From contig JAPKCI010000007.1 in the NCBI GenBank assembly GCA_028823035.1, positions 1 to 64,000 of the forward strand: a stretch of 64,000 nt of DNA. The letters are read 5' to 3'. Position 1 is the stretch's first letter. Each line of letters opens with the position of its first letter. The notes under the pieces are model-generated. The model was given only the letters and a program-made list of their open reading frames with translations. It was not told the DNA's origin and did not search any database. Source of the DNA: Rubripirellula sp. GTDB lineage: Bacteria > Planctomycetota > Planctomycetia > Pirellulales > Pirellulaceae. This document shows positions 45,520 to 53,951 of this stretch, piece by piece. The position numbers were made by a program, and so were the translations under genes.

Positions 45520-47339
45520 CGCTGCCTCCTTTGTTTGGGGATTATCTTCTTAGCTCACCGAGAGAACCAATGCTCTCGATACAGCCACTCATTATCTCTT
45601 CTATTTCTCGGCTGAGAGTCCGCGGTTTTTTAGCAAAACTGGACTGCGCATGGGCCGAATCTATCCAATTCATCGCGACAAGCAAGAATTATTGACAACA
45701 ATCCACAACGGTGGACAAAGTGCTAACTTTCGATTTTTGTAAAACGGCGCCCAGTGCGCGAGGCCACTTTCGTTATTCAGGTACTGGCTTTCAATGTTCG
45801 AGTTTTTACTTCTCTAGCGGTCGCGGTGCGACCTGTATGACCTTCCTTTGCGGAACGCTTCGAACCAAAATGGTACGAGGCCGGCGTTAAGTGCTGCGTT
45901 TTGAACCGCTTTCGCTGCACTCAGTTGCGGTGACCCTTCGCATCCGGTCTTTACGGGTCCTGTTTTGCGGGGTCAGGAGCGTTTCGTGATGAAACGCACC
46001 ATCACATCAAGTGCCAGACGAGGGCGATTGTTGTGACCAATTACCAAACCGGTCGTCTTCCGGTTGAGATTTTATCTTGCCAGCAGACTCCCCCAGAAGC
46101 GATGGTCTGAGTTAATGCAACTCAGGACCTTACATGCTGCGAAGACAATCCACGTCATTTAAGTTCAATACGAGATCAAACGTTTGCTTCCGATCGGTGA
46201 TTTCAGTGGCGAACGTAAGTCCGTTTGGGGTATCAATCGAAAGCAGTGAACGAGACCTGTTTTTTGTACAGCGTTTGTGTTTTTTGGCCTCAGCACGCGG
46301 ATCTGCAGTTCATGTATTCGGCCATATTCTAGATGTTTCCCGCATGTCCACAATGGCGGTTTCGGATTTCTACTGGATAATCATGAACTGCGGGGCTCTG
46401 CGACTGCCAAACGAACGCGGAACAGCTGCTGGGACTCATAGCAGTTCAGGCTTGTCTACCTAAAGGGGGGCTCTTGATGCAATTCACAGGACTGTGGGCA
46501 TCCGTTCGACCCAATTTTGTGCAGTAGGTTGGCTTCGGAAAGCATTTTTACTTGAGTTTGGGAATGGAATGTTCACTGAGGTTGCCGGGCAAGGGTCGGA
46601 TGATCCAGAACCGGCAACTGATCCAGATTCGGCTGCTGATTCAGATTCGGCAACTGATCCAGGTCCGGCTGCTGGCAAAGTGTCAACTGCCGTCTCGGAG
46701 CGTCATTGCGTTGCTTCGCGGTGTCGTGTGAGCAGTCGTGATCGAACAATCCTCAAACGATTGAATCAAGCCCCGAATGACCCGCTTAACGACTCTTTCT
46801 GAACGATAACAAATCATCCATGGGGAGCGATTCATAGCTTTTGACAGAGTGAACGGGGCATCGAAAAAGTCCGAGCTAGTCACTCTCGCCCTGCTGGGTA
46901 GATTCGCTGGGTTAATGATCGGACGCCATTTTCGCTTGGGTCGGAACGCCGCTATGGGGTTCAGGAAAGTCACCAAAATCGCAGTCGATGTGACTGATCG
47001 CACGAATTTTCAAGCGTTGCGACTCTGGAAAGAAGTCAAAATACGCCGGCCTATTTTCTATCTCAGCCAACGTTACCGGCGTTTCATTGGTCTCTATCAT
47101 TCCGCAGTCAGTGAGGCTGGGGCAAATGGGGTGTTTGCGGGTGTTGCCGGACGGGCTGCGTCGCTTCATTTTTTATCTTCGTTCGGACACGAGATATTCA
47201 CGTCGATGCCGCGCTAAATCAGAACAGCGTCCCAAGTCATTCTTGCAAGTTGAAAGATGATCTCACGCAGGCCAGAGTCTGCCCTCCGCATCTTTTCAAT
47301 TTTTGTCGACTGCTACCGACGGGGAGACCAACATGAACG
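45520..47339. other. Long intergenic stretch, probably decayed
   Basis: About 1.8 kb without a recognised gene. It contains an 18-bp tandem array (listed separately). Frames at 46849-47217 (+) and 46912-47169 (-) overlap and neither resembles a known family. Confidence 0.45.
46605..46676. repeat. 18-bp tandem repeat, four copies
   Basis: Four in-frame 18-base units of the type ccagattcggctgctgat. On the plus strand they would encode Asp/Pro/Ser/Ala hexapeptides, but the surrounding frame shows no other coding signs. Confidence 0.88.
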
Positions 47340-48065
47340 AAGTTGCTGTTTTGCGATCTCTCGGGCAGGTTTCGGCGTCGCAATCCGGGCAAGTCTTACG
47401 CGACTTCCTGCGGGGGCACGTCTGTCAAAACTTCGAGAGAAAGAACTGAAGTCGAAAACTTGGTACGCGTTGATGCTCGACGGCATTCGGCTCAGTAGCG
47501 GCGACGACGTATCCTCGACGTACAAATTGAAGGCCGTAGTCGTAGCTGTGTTTTCGGTATTCTCGGCAACGCCCGCAAGGTCGGATCGTCCGACGACGGG
47601 ATCGTTTCCGTGCAGGCCGTGTCCGTGGATGCAAAGGACCGCGGGGGCCTTTGCGTTGTGGCTTTTGGAAAGGCTTTTGGGAATAAGAAGAAAAACCGGC
47701 AGAGAGGGGATTTCGTCCGCTTTAAGTAGCAGCGTGCAGCGGGTCTGGTCCTCGAATTCGGTACGTTCTTCCTCGATGGCTTTCCATTCTGTCGGCGGGG
47801 TCGATTCGCCGAGCAGGATATCGAGTTGGGAACGGAAGCGATTTTGCCACTGTTTGGCGTCTTCGGCTGATTCGCACTAGAACAGCATCGAGAGTGGGGC
47901 ACTCTCAAGTCCGGCCCGGATGCCGCTGTCGACGACACGCGGCAGCCCTTGGGCGGAGGCGAAGACCGCTGTGCTGAAGATCAGGGCGAGAAAGGTGATG
48001 GTAGTTTTTATGAGTGCGAATGTTACGAGGGGCAGCGGAAAAGCGTTGGCGGATTCGAGGTTCAT
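47340..48065 (-). pseudogene. Inactivated secreted alpha/beta hydrolase (acetyl-esterase-like)
   Basis: From the ATG at 48065 a signal peptide is encoded (FALIKTTITFLALIFSTAVFASAQG), then the frame stops at TAG 47877-47879, in a place where CAG (Gln) would restore reading. The same frame continues with ESAEDAKQWQNRFRSQLDILLGE and PVFLLIPKSLSKSHNAKAPAVLCIHGHGLHGNDPVVGRSD, the oxyanion region of acetyl-xylan-esterase-like hydrolases. Near 47548 the frame shifts, and SYDYGLQFVRRGYVVAATE continues in another frame before a stop. It begins 7 bp after the sulfatase stop, so it was the second gene of that operon. Confidence 0.82.
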
Positions 48066-48072
48066 TCGCGAT

Positions 48073-49569
48073 CTATTTGCGATAGTCGGCTCCAGTTAGG
48101 CTGTTCAGGACAGACTTTTGCCACTGGAGCAGTCGGGCTTGTAGTTCCTTGGCGGTCGCGGGTTGCTGGTCGATAATGTTGTTTTTCTCGCCGGAATCGC
48201 TTTGGAGATCGAAAAGTTCGAATCTGGACTCGCCGCGTTTTTGCTCATGAACGACCAACTTCATGTCGCCATCGATGATGGTGCGTGGGCCCAGATAGTC
48301 GTCTTCGCTGATAGAGGGATGAATGAAGTTTTTGAAGTCACGGGTGGCCTTGCCGGCAGACAGTTTGACAAGAGGTGTTGTGCCTTCCTGGAGTTTAGGA
48401 TCAATGTAGGGTTCATGATTTATGTCGCGGGCACTGTGTCCCTTGTAGATCCAGAAGAAAAGGGGCACGGGACGCTCTTTCATCTTGCGGTCGATCAGGG
48501 GAATGAGATCGGTACCGTCGATCGGTCGATTGGGAAGCGGTTGCCCAACGAGCGCGCAGAGCGTGGGAAGCAGGTCGCTGGTGGTGGCGCGGACCTTCGT
48601 GCTGCGGGGTTGTGGAATACGAGCGGGCCACTCGATCAGACCGGGCACAAGGACGCCGCCATCATAGACTTGGCCCTTAACGCCGCGATGGGGTGTGACA
48701 AGCGAACCGTCACCTGACGTGCCGTTGTCACCGCAATAAAATAGCAGCGTGTTGTCGCGCAGACCCTCGACGGCGAGATGCGTTCGCAAGTTTCCGATGG
48801 CGCGGTCCATGGCGGTTATTTCGGCATAGCGCTCACGCAGCACTTCGCCCTGAGGACGCCTTGTCTGACCGCCGGTTTTGTTGGAGGTCAGTCTGACTGT
48901 CTTCTGGTTGTATTTCGCCGGTAGATCGTCATAGAGCGCGAGGTCCGAAGGTAACCCGCTATACGGCTCGTGCGGTGATCCGAACCACACGACGGTGAAA
49001 AATGGTTTGCCGGCTCTGTGTGCCTGGTCAATGAAGCGGATGGTTTCACGGATAAGGATCTCGGAGCTTTCCCCTTGGATTACTTCGGGCGGTGCTCCGT
49101 TGCGGGACAGAGAGGGGTTGAGTTCAAAAAAGTTGTCGTGCGATACCCATTCATCGAACCCCATCGCGCCCGGATTCACGGGTGAGCCGGATTTGACTGC
49201 CCCGACATGCCATTTGCCAAAGTGCCCGCTGCGATAGCCGGCCTTGCTGAGAATGTGGGCGATCGTGATTTCCTCTGGGCGTAGGGACCAGCCGGGAGCA
49301 AATGTTCCCATCCGGTTGGGATGACGTCCGGTCAGAAAGCTGGCACGTGTGGGTGAACAAACTGGATGTGCAGCGTAGAAATTCTCGAGACGCAGACCGG
49401 TTGTTGCCATCTCATCAAGCACAGGAGTCTTGACATGCGGGTGGCCGTTGTAGCCGGTTTCCTCCCAGCCGTGATCGTCCCCCATGAGCAGGATGATGTT
49501 CGGCTGGGCAGAGTATGAAAAAGGGCCAATGCCGAAAGATAAGATCGCGACAAAATGCAGAAACTTCAT
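48073..49569 (-). CDS. Secreted sulfatase
   Basis: A 498-residue sulfatase from the ATG at 49569, where the signal peptide begins (MKFLHFVAILSFGIGPFSYSAQ). Metal ligands Asp31-Asp32 lie in LLMGDDHGWEETGY and the maturation motif CSPTR has Cys71. Further conserved points are HFGKWHVG and YCGDNGTSGDG. It is intact, unlike the hydrolase gene directly downstream with which it formed an operon. Likely an exported sulfate-ester hydrolase; the pairing with an esterase suggests a polymer bearing both sulfate and acetyl groups. Confidence 0.93.
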   Translation of the reverse strand: MKFLHFVAILSFGIGPFSYSAQPNIILLMGDDHGWEETGYNGHPHVKTPVLDEMATTGLRLENFYAAHPVCSPTRASFLTGRHPNRMGTFAPGWSLRPEEITIAHILSKAGYRSGHFGKWHVGAVKSGSPVNPGAMGFDEWVSHDNFFELNPSLSRNGAPPEVIQGESSEILIRETIRFIDQAHRAGKPFFTVVWFGSPHEPYSGLPSDLALYDDLPAKYNQKTVRLTSNKTGGQTRRPQGEVLRERYAEITAMDRAIGNLRTHLAVEGLRDNTLLFYCGDNGTSGDGSLVTPHRGVKGQVYDGGVLVPGLIEWPARIPQPRSTKVRATTSDLLPTLCALVGQPLPNRPIDGTDLIPLIDRKMKERPVPLFFWIYKGHSARDINHEPYIDPKLQEGTTPLVKLSAGKATRDFKNFIHPSISEDDYLGPRTIIDGDMKLVVHEQKRGESRFELFDLQSDSGEKNNIIDQQPATAKELQARLLQWQKSVLNSLTGADYRK

Positions 49570-50227
49570 AGAGAGCGAGGCGTGGGTGGGAGGTTCACGA
49601 ACTGTCATCACTTCAAGATCGTTCTAACATGATGGCGATGCAGCGTCGAGAAGCGGTGCCGTTTTCAATTGGATCGGACTTTGACTCGGCTACGATAGTC
49701 GCTTCGTTGACAGATTTCGACCATTTCCTTGCGTTGTGTCGTAGCGGTCAGGCAAATGCCAGCAGCTGTCTCTATCCAGCAGAGGCCAGAGCCAACTGAC
49801 TTTACCTAGCAGAAACGTCGCTCAAACACTTTGAACTCTGGTTGGTTGGACACAACGACGCAAGTCAAAATACTGCTACGTGTGTTGAGTGTTCTGAATA
49901 TCCACAGCGACCAGTCCGCATATTTCTTTTGAAATAGCAATCAGACGTAACCGGGTCGGGCGTTCCGACGGTGAATGTTGATGCGGTTGGCACGGTCTGT
50001 CACCCAACCACAATCGCAGACGAGGCGAACCTGACCACGTGCCCGCACGAAACCGCTAGGTGTTAAGCAATGACGAAAGAATCCTCGTTCCGGTGACTTG
50101 CGCAAATGGAAAATAGGCAGGCCGCGAAGGCGTCCAGGCAGGTTAAGCAGAACTGGGTGCAATGCTGCCACAGCAATGCGTACAAAAGGAGCGTTTCTGC
50201 GAATCTCTCTACCAAAAAAGTCCAACA
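49570..50227. other. Intergenic region
   Basis: About 660 bp between the ABC operon end and the sulfatase start. No gene, hairpin or repeat recognised. Confidence 0.5.
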
Positions 50228-51199
50228 TTATTTAACTGCAGCACCACCTTGGTCAACGTTGTCGGGCGTAAAGGATCGAGACCCCAATACAATCTGCTTT
50301 TCGACGGTCGCGCCGTTGAGAATCTGCATGGCTGTATCGATCGCTTCCTGTCCGCCGGTCGGATATTGAAAGGTAACTCCCAGCAAACCCTGTTTAACAT
50401 AAGCGATGCCTTCCTGAGGCAACGCGTCGATACCTACGAAAATCATATCCTTCTGTCGCCCGGCCGCCTTTGCGGCGAGATAGGCTCCATGTGCACCTGG
50501 ATCGTTGTGTGCGTAGACGAGATCGATGTTGTCGAAGCGAGCCAATGCGGAATCCATTTCCTTGCGAGCTTCCGGCTCGAGCCATTTCATATCGGCTTCA
50601 AAGACAACCTCAATATCGCTACCGGCAATGCCAGCGACGAAGCCATCGTGGCGATCCTGGCCGGGAGTTGACGTCGACAAGCCGCGGAGTTCGATAACTT
50701 TTCCTTTGCCCTTGAGTTCGGCTTTGATCCATTCTCCTGCGGCTTTTCCAATCTTTTTGTTGTCGGCACCGATGAAACATGTGAATTGATCACCGAGGAC
50801 AGATCGGTCGAGAACGATGACGGGTATGCCCGTGGCCATCGCTTTGGCTACCGGTTCGGTCAACGGTTGCGCCTCCTTCGGGCTGATGATGATCAGGTCG
50901 ACGCCAGCATTGACAAACTCCTCGATATGCGATCGCTGCTTGAGTGTGTCGTTCTGAGCGTCTTTGAACACGACCTCAACTTCGTCGATGCTGTCGGCAG
51001 CGGCTTTAATATCAGCGTTCATTTGTACTCGCCAAGGCTCGCCGAGGTTGCATTGGCTCATGCCGATGGTCCAGTTTGCCTGATCGCCCTGTGCAGGTGG
51101 TTTGGCTGTACCCGCTGAATTGGAATCTGGATCAGTTCTGCACCCGCATACGAATAGCATCAGTGCCATGACCGAAACCAGCTTGAGTCCTGTTCTCAT
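50228..51199 (-). CDS. Sugar ABC transporter substrate-binding lipoprotein (RbsB-like)
   Basis: A 323-residue binding protein. GGAG eight bases before the ATG at 51199 fixes the start. The signal ends in a lipobox-like VCGC with Cys20. The ligand-binding fold shows WTIGMSQCNLGEPWRVQM, VDLIIISPKEAQPLTEPVAKA, IPVIVLDRSV, ELRGLSTSTPGQDRHDGFVAGI and DLVYAHNDPGAHGAYLAA, as in ribose/galactose-type proteins. Last gene of the three-gene operon; 29 bp after the permease stop. Substrate likely a monosaccharide or sugar derivative. Confidence 0.92.
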   Translation of the reverse strand: MRTGLKLVSVMALMLFVCGCRTDPDSNSAGTAKPPAQGDQANWTIGMSQCNLGEPWRVQMNADIKAAADSIDEVEVVFKDAQNDTLKQRSHIEEFVNAGVDLIIISPKEAQPLTEPVAKAMATGIPVIVLDRSVLGDQFTCFIGADNKKIGKAAGEWIKAELKGKGKVIELRGLSTSTPGQDRHDGFVAGIAGSDIEVVFEADMKWLEPEARKEMDSALARFDNIDLVYAHNDPGAHGAYLAAKAAGRQKDMIFVGIDALPQEGIAYVKQGLLGVTFQYPTGGQEAIDTAMQILNGATVEKQIVLGSRSFTPDNVDQGGAAVK

Positions 51200-51228
51200 C
51201 GTGTAATCTCCATGTGCATTTTTTGTTG

Positions 51229-52254
51229 TCATGCTCGCCGACTGCGCTGCGTCTGCACCGCAATGACGATAATCACGCCCGTCAACATCAGACGCCAAGC
51301 TTCTGGCACGGCATTGATACTTAAAACCTTTTCCAGATAACCGATGGTGAACACGCCCAGGGTGGTTAGCATCATACCGCCACGGCCGCCCGACAGACTC
51401 GTCCCGCCGATGACCACCATGGCAATTGCGATTAGTTCATAGGCCACTCCAGCTTCCGGATCACCCTGTTGCTCTTGGGCCGCTTGACAGATCCCCGCGA
51501 TTCCAGCAAAGACTCCGCACCAGACATATGCCAGAGTTCTTGCCCAGGTGACCGGTACACCTGATAGGCGAGAAGCTTCTTCATTACCACCGACGGCATA
51601 AAGAAATCGGCCCCAACGAAAATGAGACAAAGCGATCCAGGAAATCGTGGCGCAGGCAAAGAAAATTAATGTCACGACAGATACCGAGTCAGCCAGCACT
51701 CGCGAGTCGATCAGTCGAAACAGATACGGCACGTCGACGTATTCGAAGGTTCCATCAGCCTGCTTGACCGCCGTGGAAACCTTGCTGCCACCGGACAGGT
51801 ATTTCGCTAATCCGCGGGCAAATACCATCATTGCAAGTGTTGCGATGAACGGTTGGATCTTTTGCCGCGAAACAAGCGTTCCGGAAACCGCACCGCATAA
51901 TCCTCCAATCACCATTGAGGCCGGCACGACAATCCAGCCGGGCCAGTTCCAGTGGATCGCCATTGTTGCGCAGCAAACGGCGACAAGTGCGAGGACACTT
52001 CCCACGGCCAGATCGATTCCGGCAGTCACGATGACCAGCGTCATGCCGCAGGCGAGGATTCCATAAACCGATGCCTGACGTAGAGCGTCACGATGTGTCG
52101 CTGACTTGAAAAACGCGCCGTCGGCGTTGAATACTAGTCCGACGAACACGACCAGCAGCAGCGCCGTCGCAGCACGGCCACCTGGCGAAAGAATCAGGCG
52201 AGACGCTGTCGTCTGTTGCTTTGTCGCGAGGTCGCCGCGAGGCTGGTCGATCAT
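51229..52254 (-). CDS. Sugar ABC transporter permease (RbsC-like)
   Basis: A 341-residue multi-helix permease with about nine membrane segments. The family segments YGILACGMTLVIVTAGIDLAVGSVLALVAV and AYELIAIAMVVIGGTSLSGGRGGM are clear. It overlaps the ATPase gene stop by four bases (ATGA), indicating coupled translation. Forms the channel with the upstream ATPase. Confidence 0.94.
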   Translation of the reverse strand: MIDQPRGDLATKQQTTASRLILSPGGRAATALLLVVFVGLVFNADGAFFKSATHRDALRQASVYGILACGMTLVIVTAGIDLAVGSVLALVAVCCATMAIHWNWPGWIVVPASMVIGGLCGAVSGTLVSRQKIQPFIATLAMMVFARGLAKYLSGGSKVSTAVKQADGTFEYVDVPYLFRLIDSRVLADSVSVVTLIFFACATISWIALSHFRWGRFLYAVGGNEEASRLSGVPVTWARTLAYVWCGVFAGIAGICQAAQEQQGDPEAGVAYELIAIAMVVIGGTSLSGGRGGMMLTTLGVFTIGYLEKVLSINAVPEAWRLMLTGVIIVIAVQTQRSRRA

Positions 52255-53798
52255 TGCCGAGCCCCCATCGCTGCTTCCATGATCTTCTCAGGTGAAGCGG
52301 TGTCGCGATTGAATTCGGCCGACACACTTCCGCTATGCATGACATAAATCCTGTCACTTAGTAGCATCAGCTCTGGTATCTCGCTTGTACTCAACAGGAT
52401 CGACAGGCCCTCGGATTTCCACTGTTCAATCAATTCATAGATCTGCTGCTTGGCACCGACGTCGATTCCTCGCGTCGGTTCGTCCAGCATCAGAAGATCC
52501 GGCTGAGTTTCCAACCATTTTCCGATGGCAACCTTCTGTTGGTTCCCTCCCGAAAGTAGCGACACCTCCTGATCTAATGAGGCCGAATGCAGACTCATCG
52601 CGTCCCGAGTTCGTCTGGCCGCATTGTACTCACTGGATTTGATCAACCACCCCAGCCGACAATGTTGTTCAAGACTTGCCAGAGTCGTATTCGAAATGAC
52701 CGACTGCGACATCACCAGGCCGGATCGTTTTCGATCATTCGTTAGCAGAGCAAGCCCCTGTCGGGTCGCTTGCCGCGGGTTGGCGGGTGCGATTTGTCTT
52801 CCATTGAGTGTCCTTTCCCCAGTAACGTTGCCTCCATAAGCACCAAAGATTCCACCAAACAGCTGGCTGATTCCGGATCCCTGTAATCCACCAAGGCCGA
52901 CGACTTCACCGGAGCGAACAGTCAGCGAGGCCTGATTGACGGCCGCCGCCTGCGACTTGCCTTGCGGGTAGACCGAGAAATTGCGTATCGCAAAACGGTT
53001 GGGTTGACTCTTGCCAATGGGTTTGGCGTCGAAGGATCGGCGCATGGCTGGCTCGACCTCGCGGCCCACCATCAATCGGATCAGTTTACTCGTTGGCAGA
53101 TCGGCAGCGGCAGCGGTAGCGACAGATTTTCCATTACGTAAAATTGTTATGCGGTCCGCTAACTGTTGAATCTCGTACATCTTGTGGCTGATGTAGATGA
53201 TCCCGCAGCCGTCACGTTTCAGGTTAACGATTAGATCGAATAATCGTTCCGTTTCGCTGACGTTCAGGGCGCTGGTTGGTTCGTCCATGACGATGATCCG
53301 AGCGTTCAGGCTGAGAGCCTTGGCGATTTCAATCAACTGTTGGGTTGCAATGGAAAGGCTTTCGATTGCCTGCCCGGGATCGATATTTAGTCCAAGTCTA
53401 TCGAGCCACTTCCGCGTATCGGCAAACTGCCGACGCCGATCCACCACTCCAAAATGTGAAGGCAGGCGACCGAGGAAAAGGTTGTCCGCTACGGTCATCG
53501 AGGGAATGAGGGACATCTCCTGATGAATGACGGCAACGCCTAGTTGAGTGGCATGCAACGGAGATCGAGGACGCGCCGCTTTGCCGTGAATTCTCAATTC
53601 ACCGTCAAACTCTTGATGAACTCCGGCGAGTATCTTGATCAAAGTGCTCTTGCCGGCGCCATTTTCACCGGCGAGTACATGCACCTCGCCAGCACGCAGT
53701 TCAAACCCGATGTTGTCCAAAACGCCTACGCTTCCGAACCTCTTTCCTATTGCCGACATCTCGACGAGAACAGGTGCAGAATGTGAGGGCGAAATCAT
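52251..53798 (-). CDS. Sugar ABC transporter ATPase, two nucleotide-binding domains (RbsA-like)
   Basis: About 515 residues from the ATG at 53798; an earlier ATG at 53870 would add 24 residues. The first domain has Walker A GENGAGKST, a degenerate signature LSIATQQLIEIAK and Walker B IIVMDEPTSAL. The second has a degenerate Walker A (GLGGLQGSGISQLF) but an intact LSGGNQQKVAIGKWL signature and LLMLDEPTRGID. This layout is typical of RbsA/MglA/XylG. It energises uptake through the downstream permease. No regulator or sugar kinase is adjacent. Confidence 0.94.
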   Translation of the reverse strand: MISPSHSAPVLVEMSAIGKRFGSVGVLDNIGFELRAGEVHVLAGENGAGKSTLIKILAGVHQEFDGELRIHGKAARPRSPLHATQLGVAVIHQEMSLIPSMTVADNLFLGRLPSHFGVVDRRRQFADTRKWLDRLGLNIDPGQAIESLSIATQQLIEIAKALSLNARIIVMDEPTSALNVSETERLFDLIVNLKRDGCGIIYISHKMYEIQQLADRITILRNGKSVATAAAADLPTSKLIRLMVGREVEPAMRRSFDAKPIGKSQPNRFAIRNFSVYPQGKSQAAAVNQASLTVRSGEVVGLGGLQGSGISQLFGGIFGAYGGNVTGERTLNGRQIAPANPRQATRQGLALLTNDRKRSGLVMSQSVISNTTLASLEQHCRLGWLIKSSEYNAARRTRDAMSLHSASLDQEVSLLSGGNQQKVAIGKWLETQPDLLMLDEPTRGIDVGAKQQIYELIEQWKSEGLSILLSTSEIPELMLLSDRIYVMHSGSVSAEFNRDTASPEKIMEAAMGARQ

Positions 53799-53951
53799 GA
53801 AAGGTGACCGTACATCAATGAGCGTGCCTGGTGATACGTGTTGAATGACGCCTGCTGTTAACCTTGCCATCCGCTTGTTTCGGACGGGAGTTCGAAATGC
53901 CTTGTTCGAAATGCTTTCCCGATGGGTTTTCGGGCCTGACGTTCATGCCTG

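Noticed and set aside
45820-46140. Possible structured RNA between FloA and the 18-bp array
   Set aside because: Some GC-rich inverted stretches exist, but no tRNA, rRNA or known ncRNA pattern could be identified by eye.
46849-47217. Plus-strand frame of 122 codons
   Set aside because: Overlaps a minus-strand frame of similar length; neither shows a domain, and the region looks decayed.
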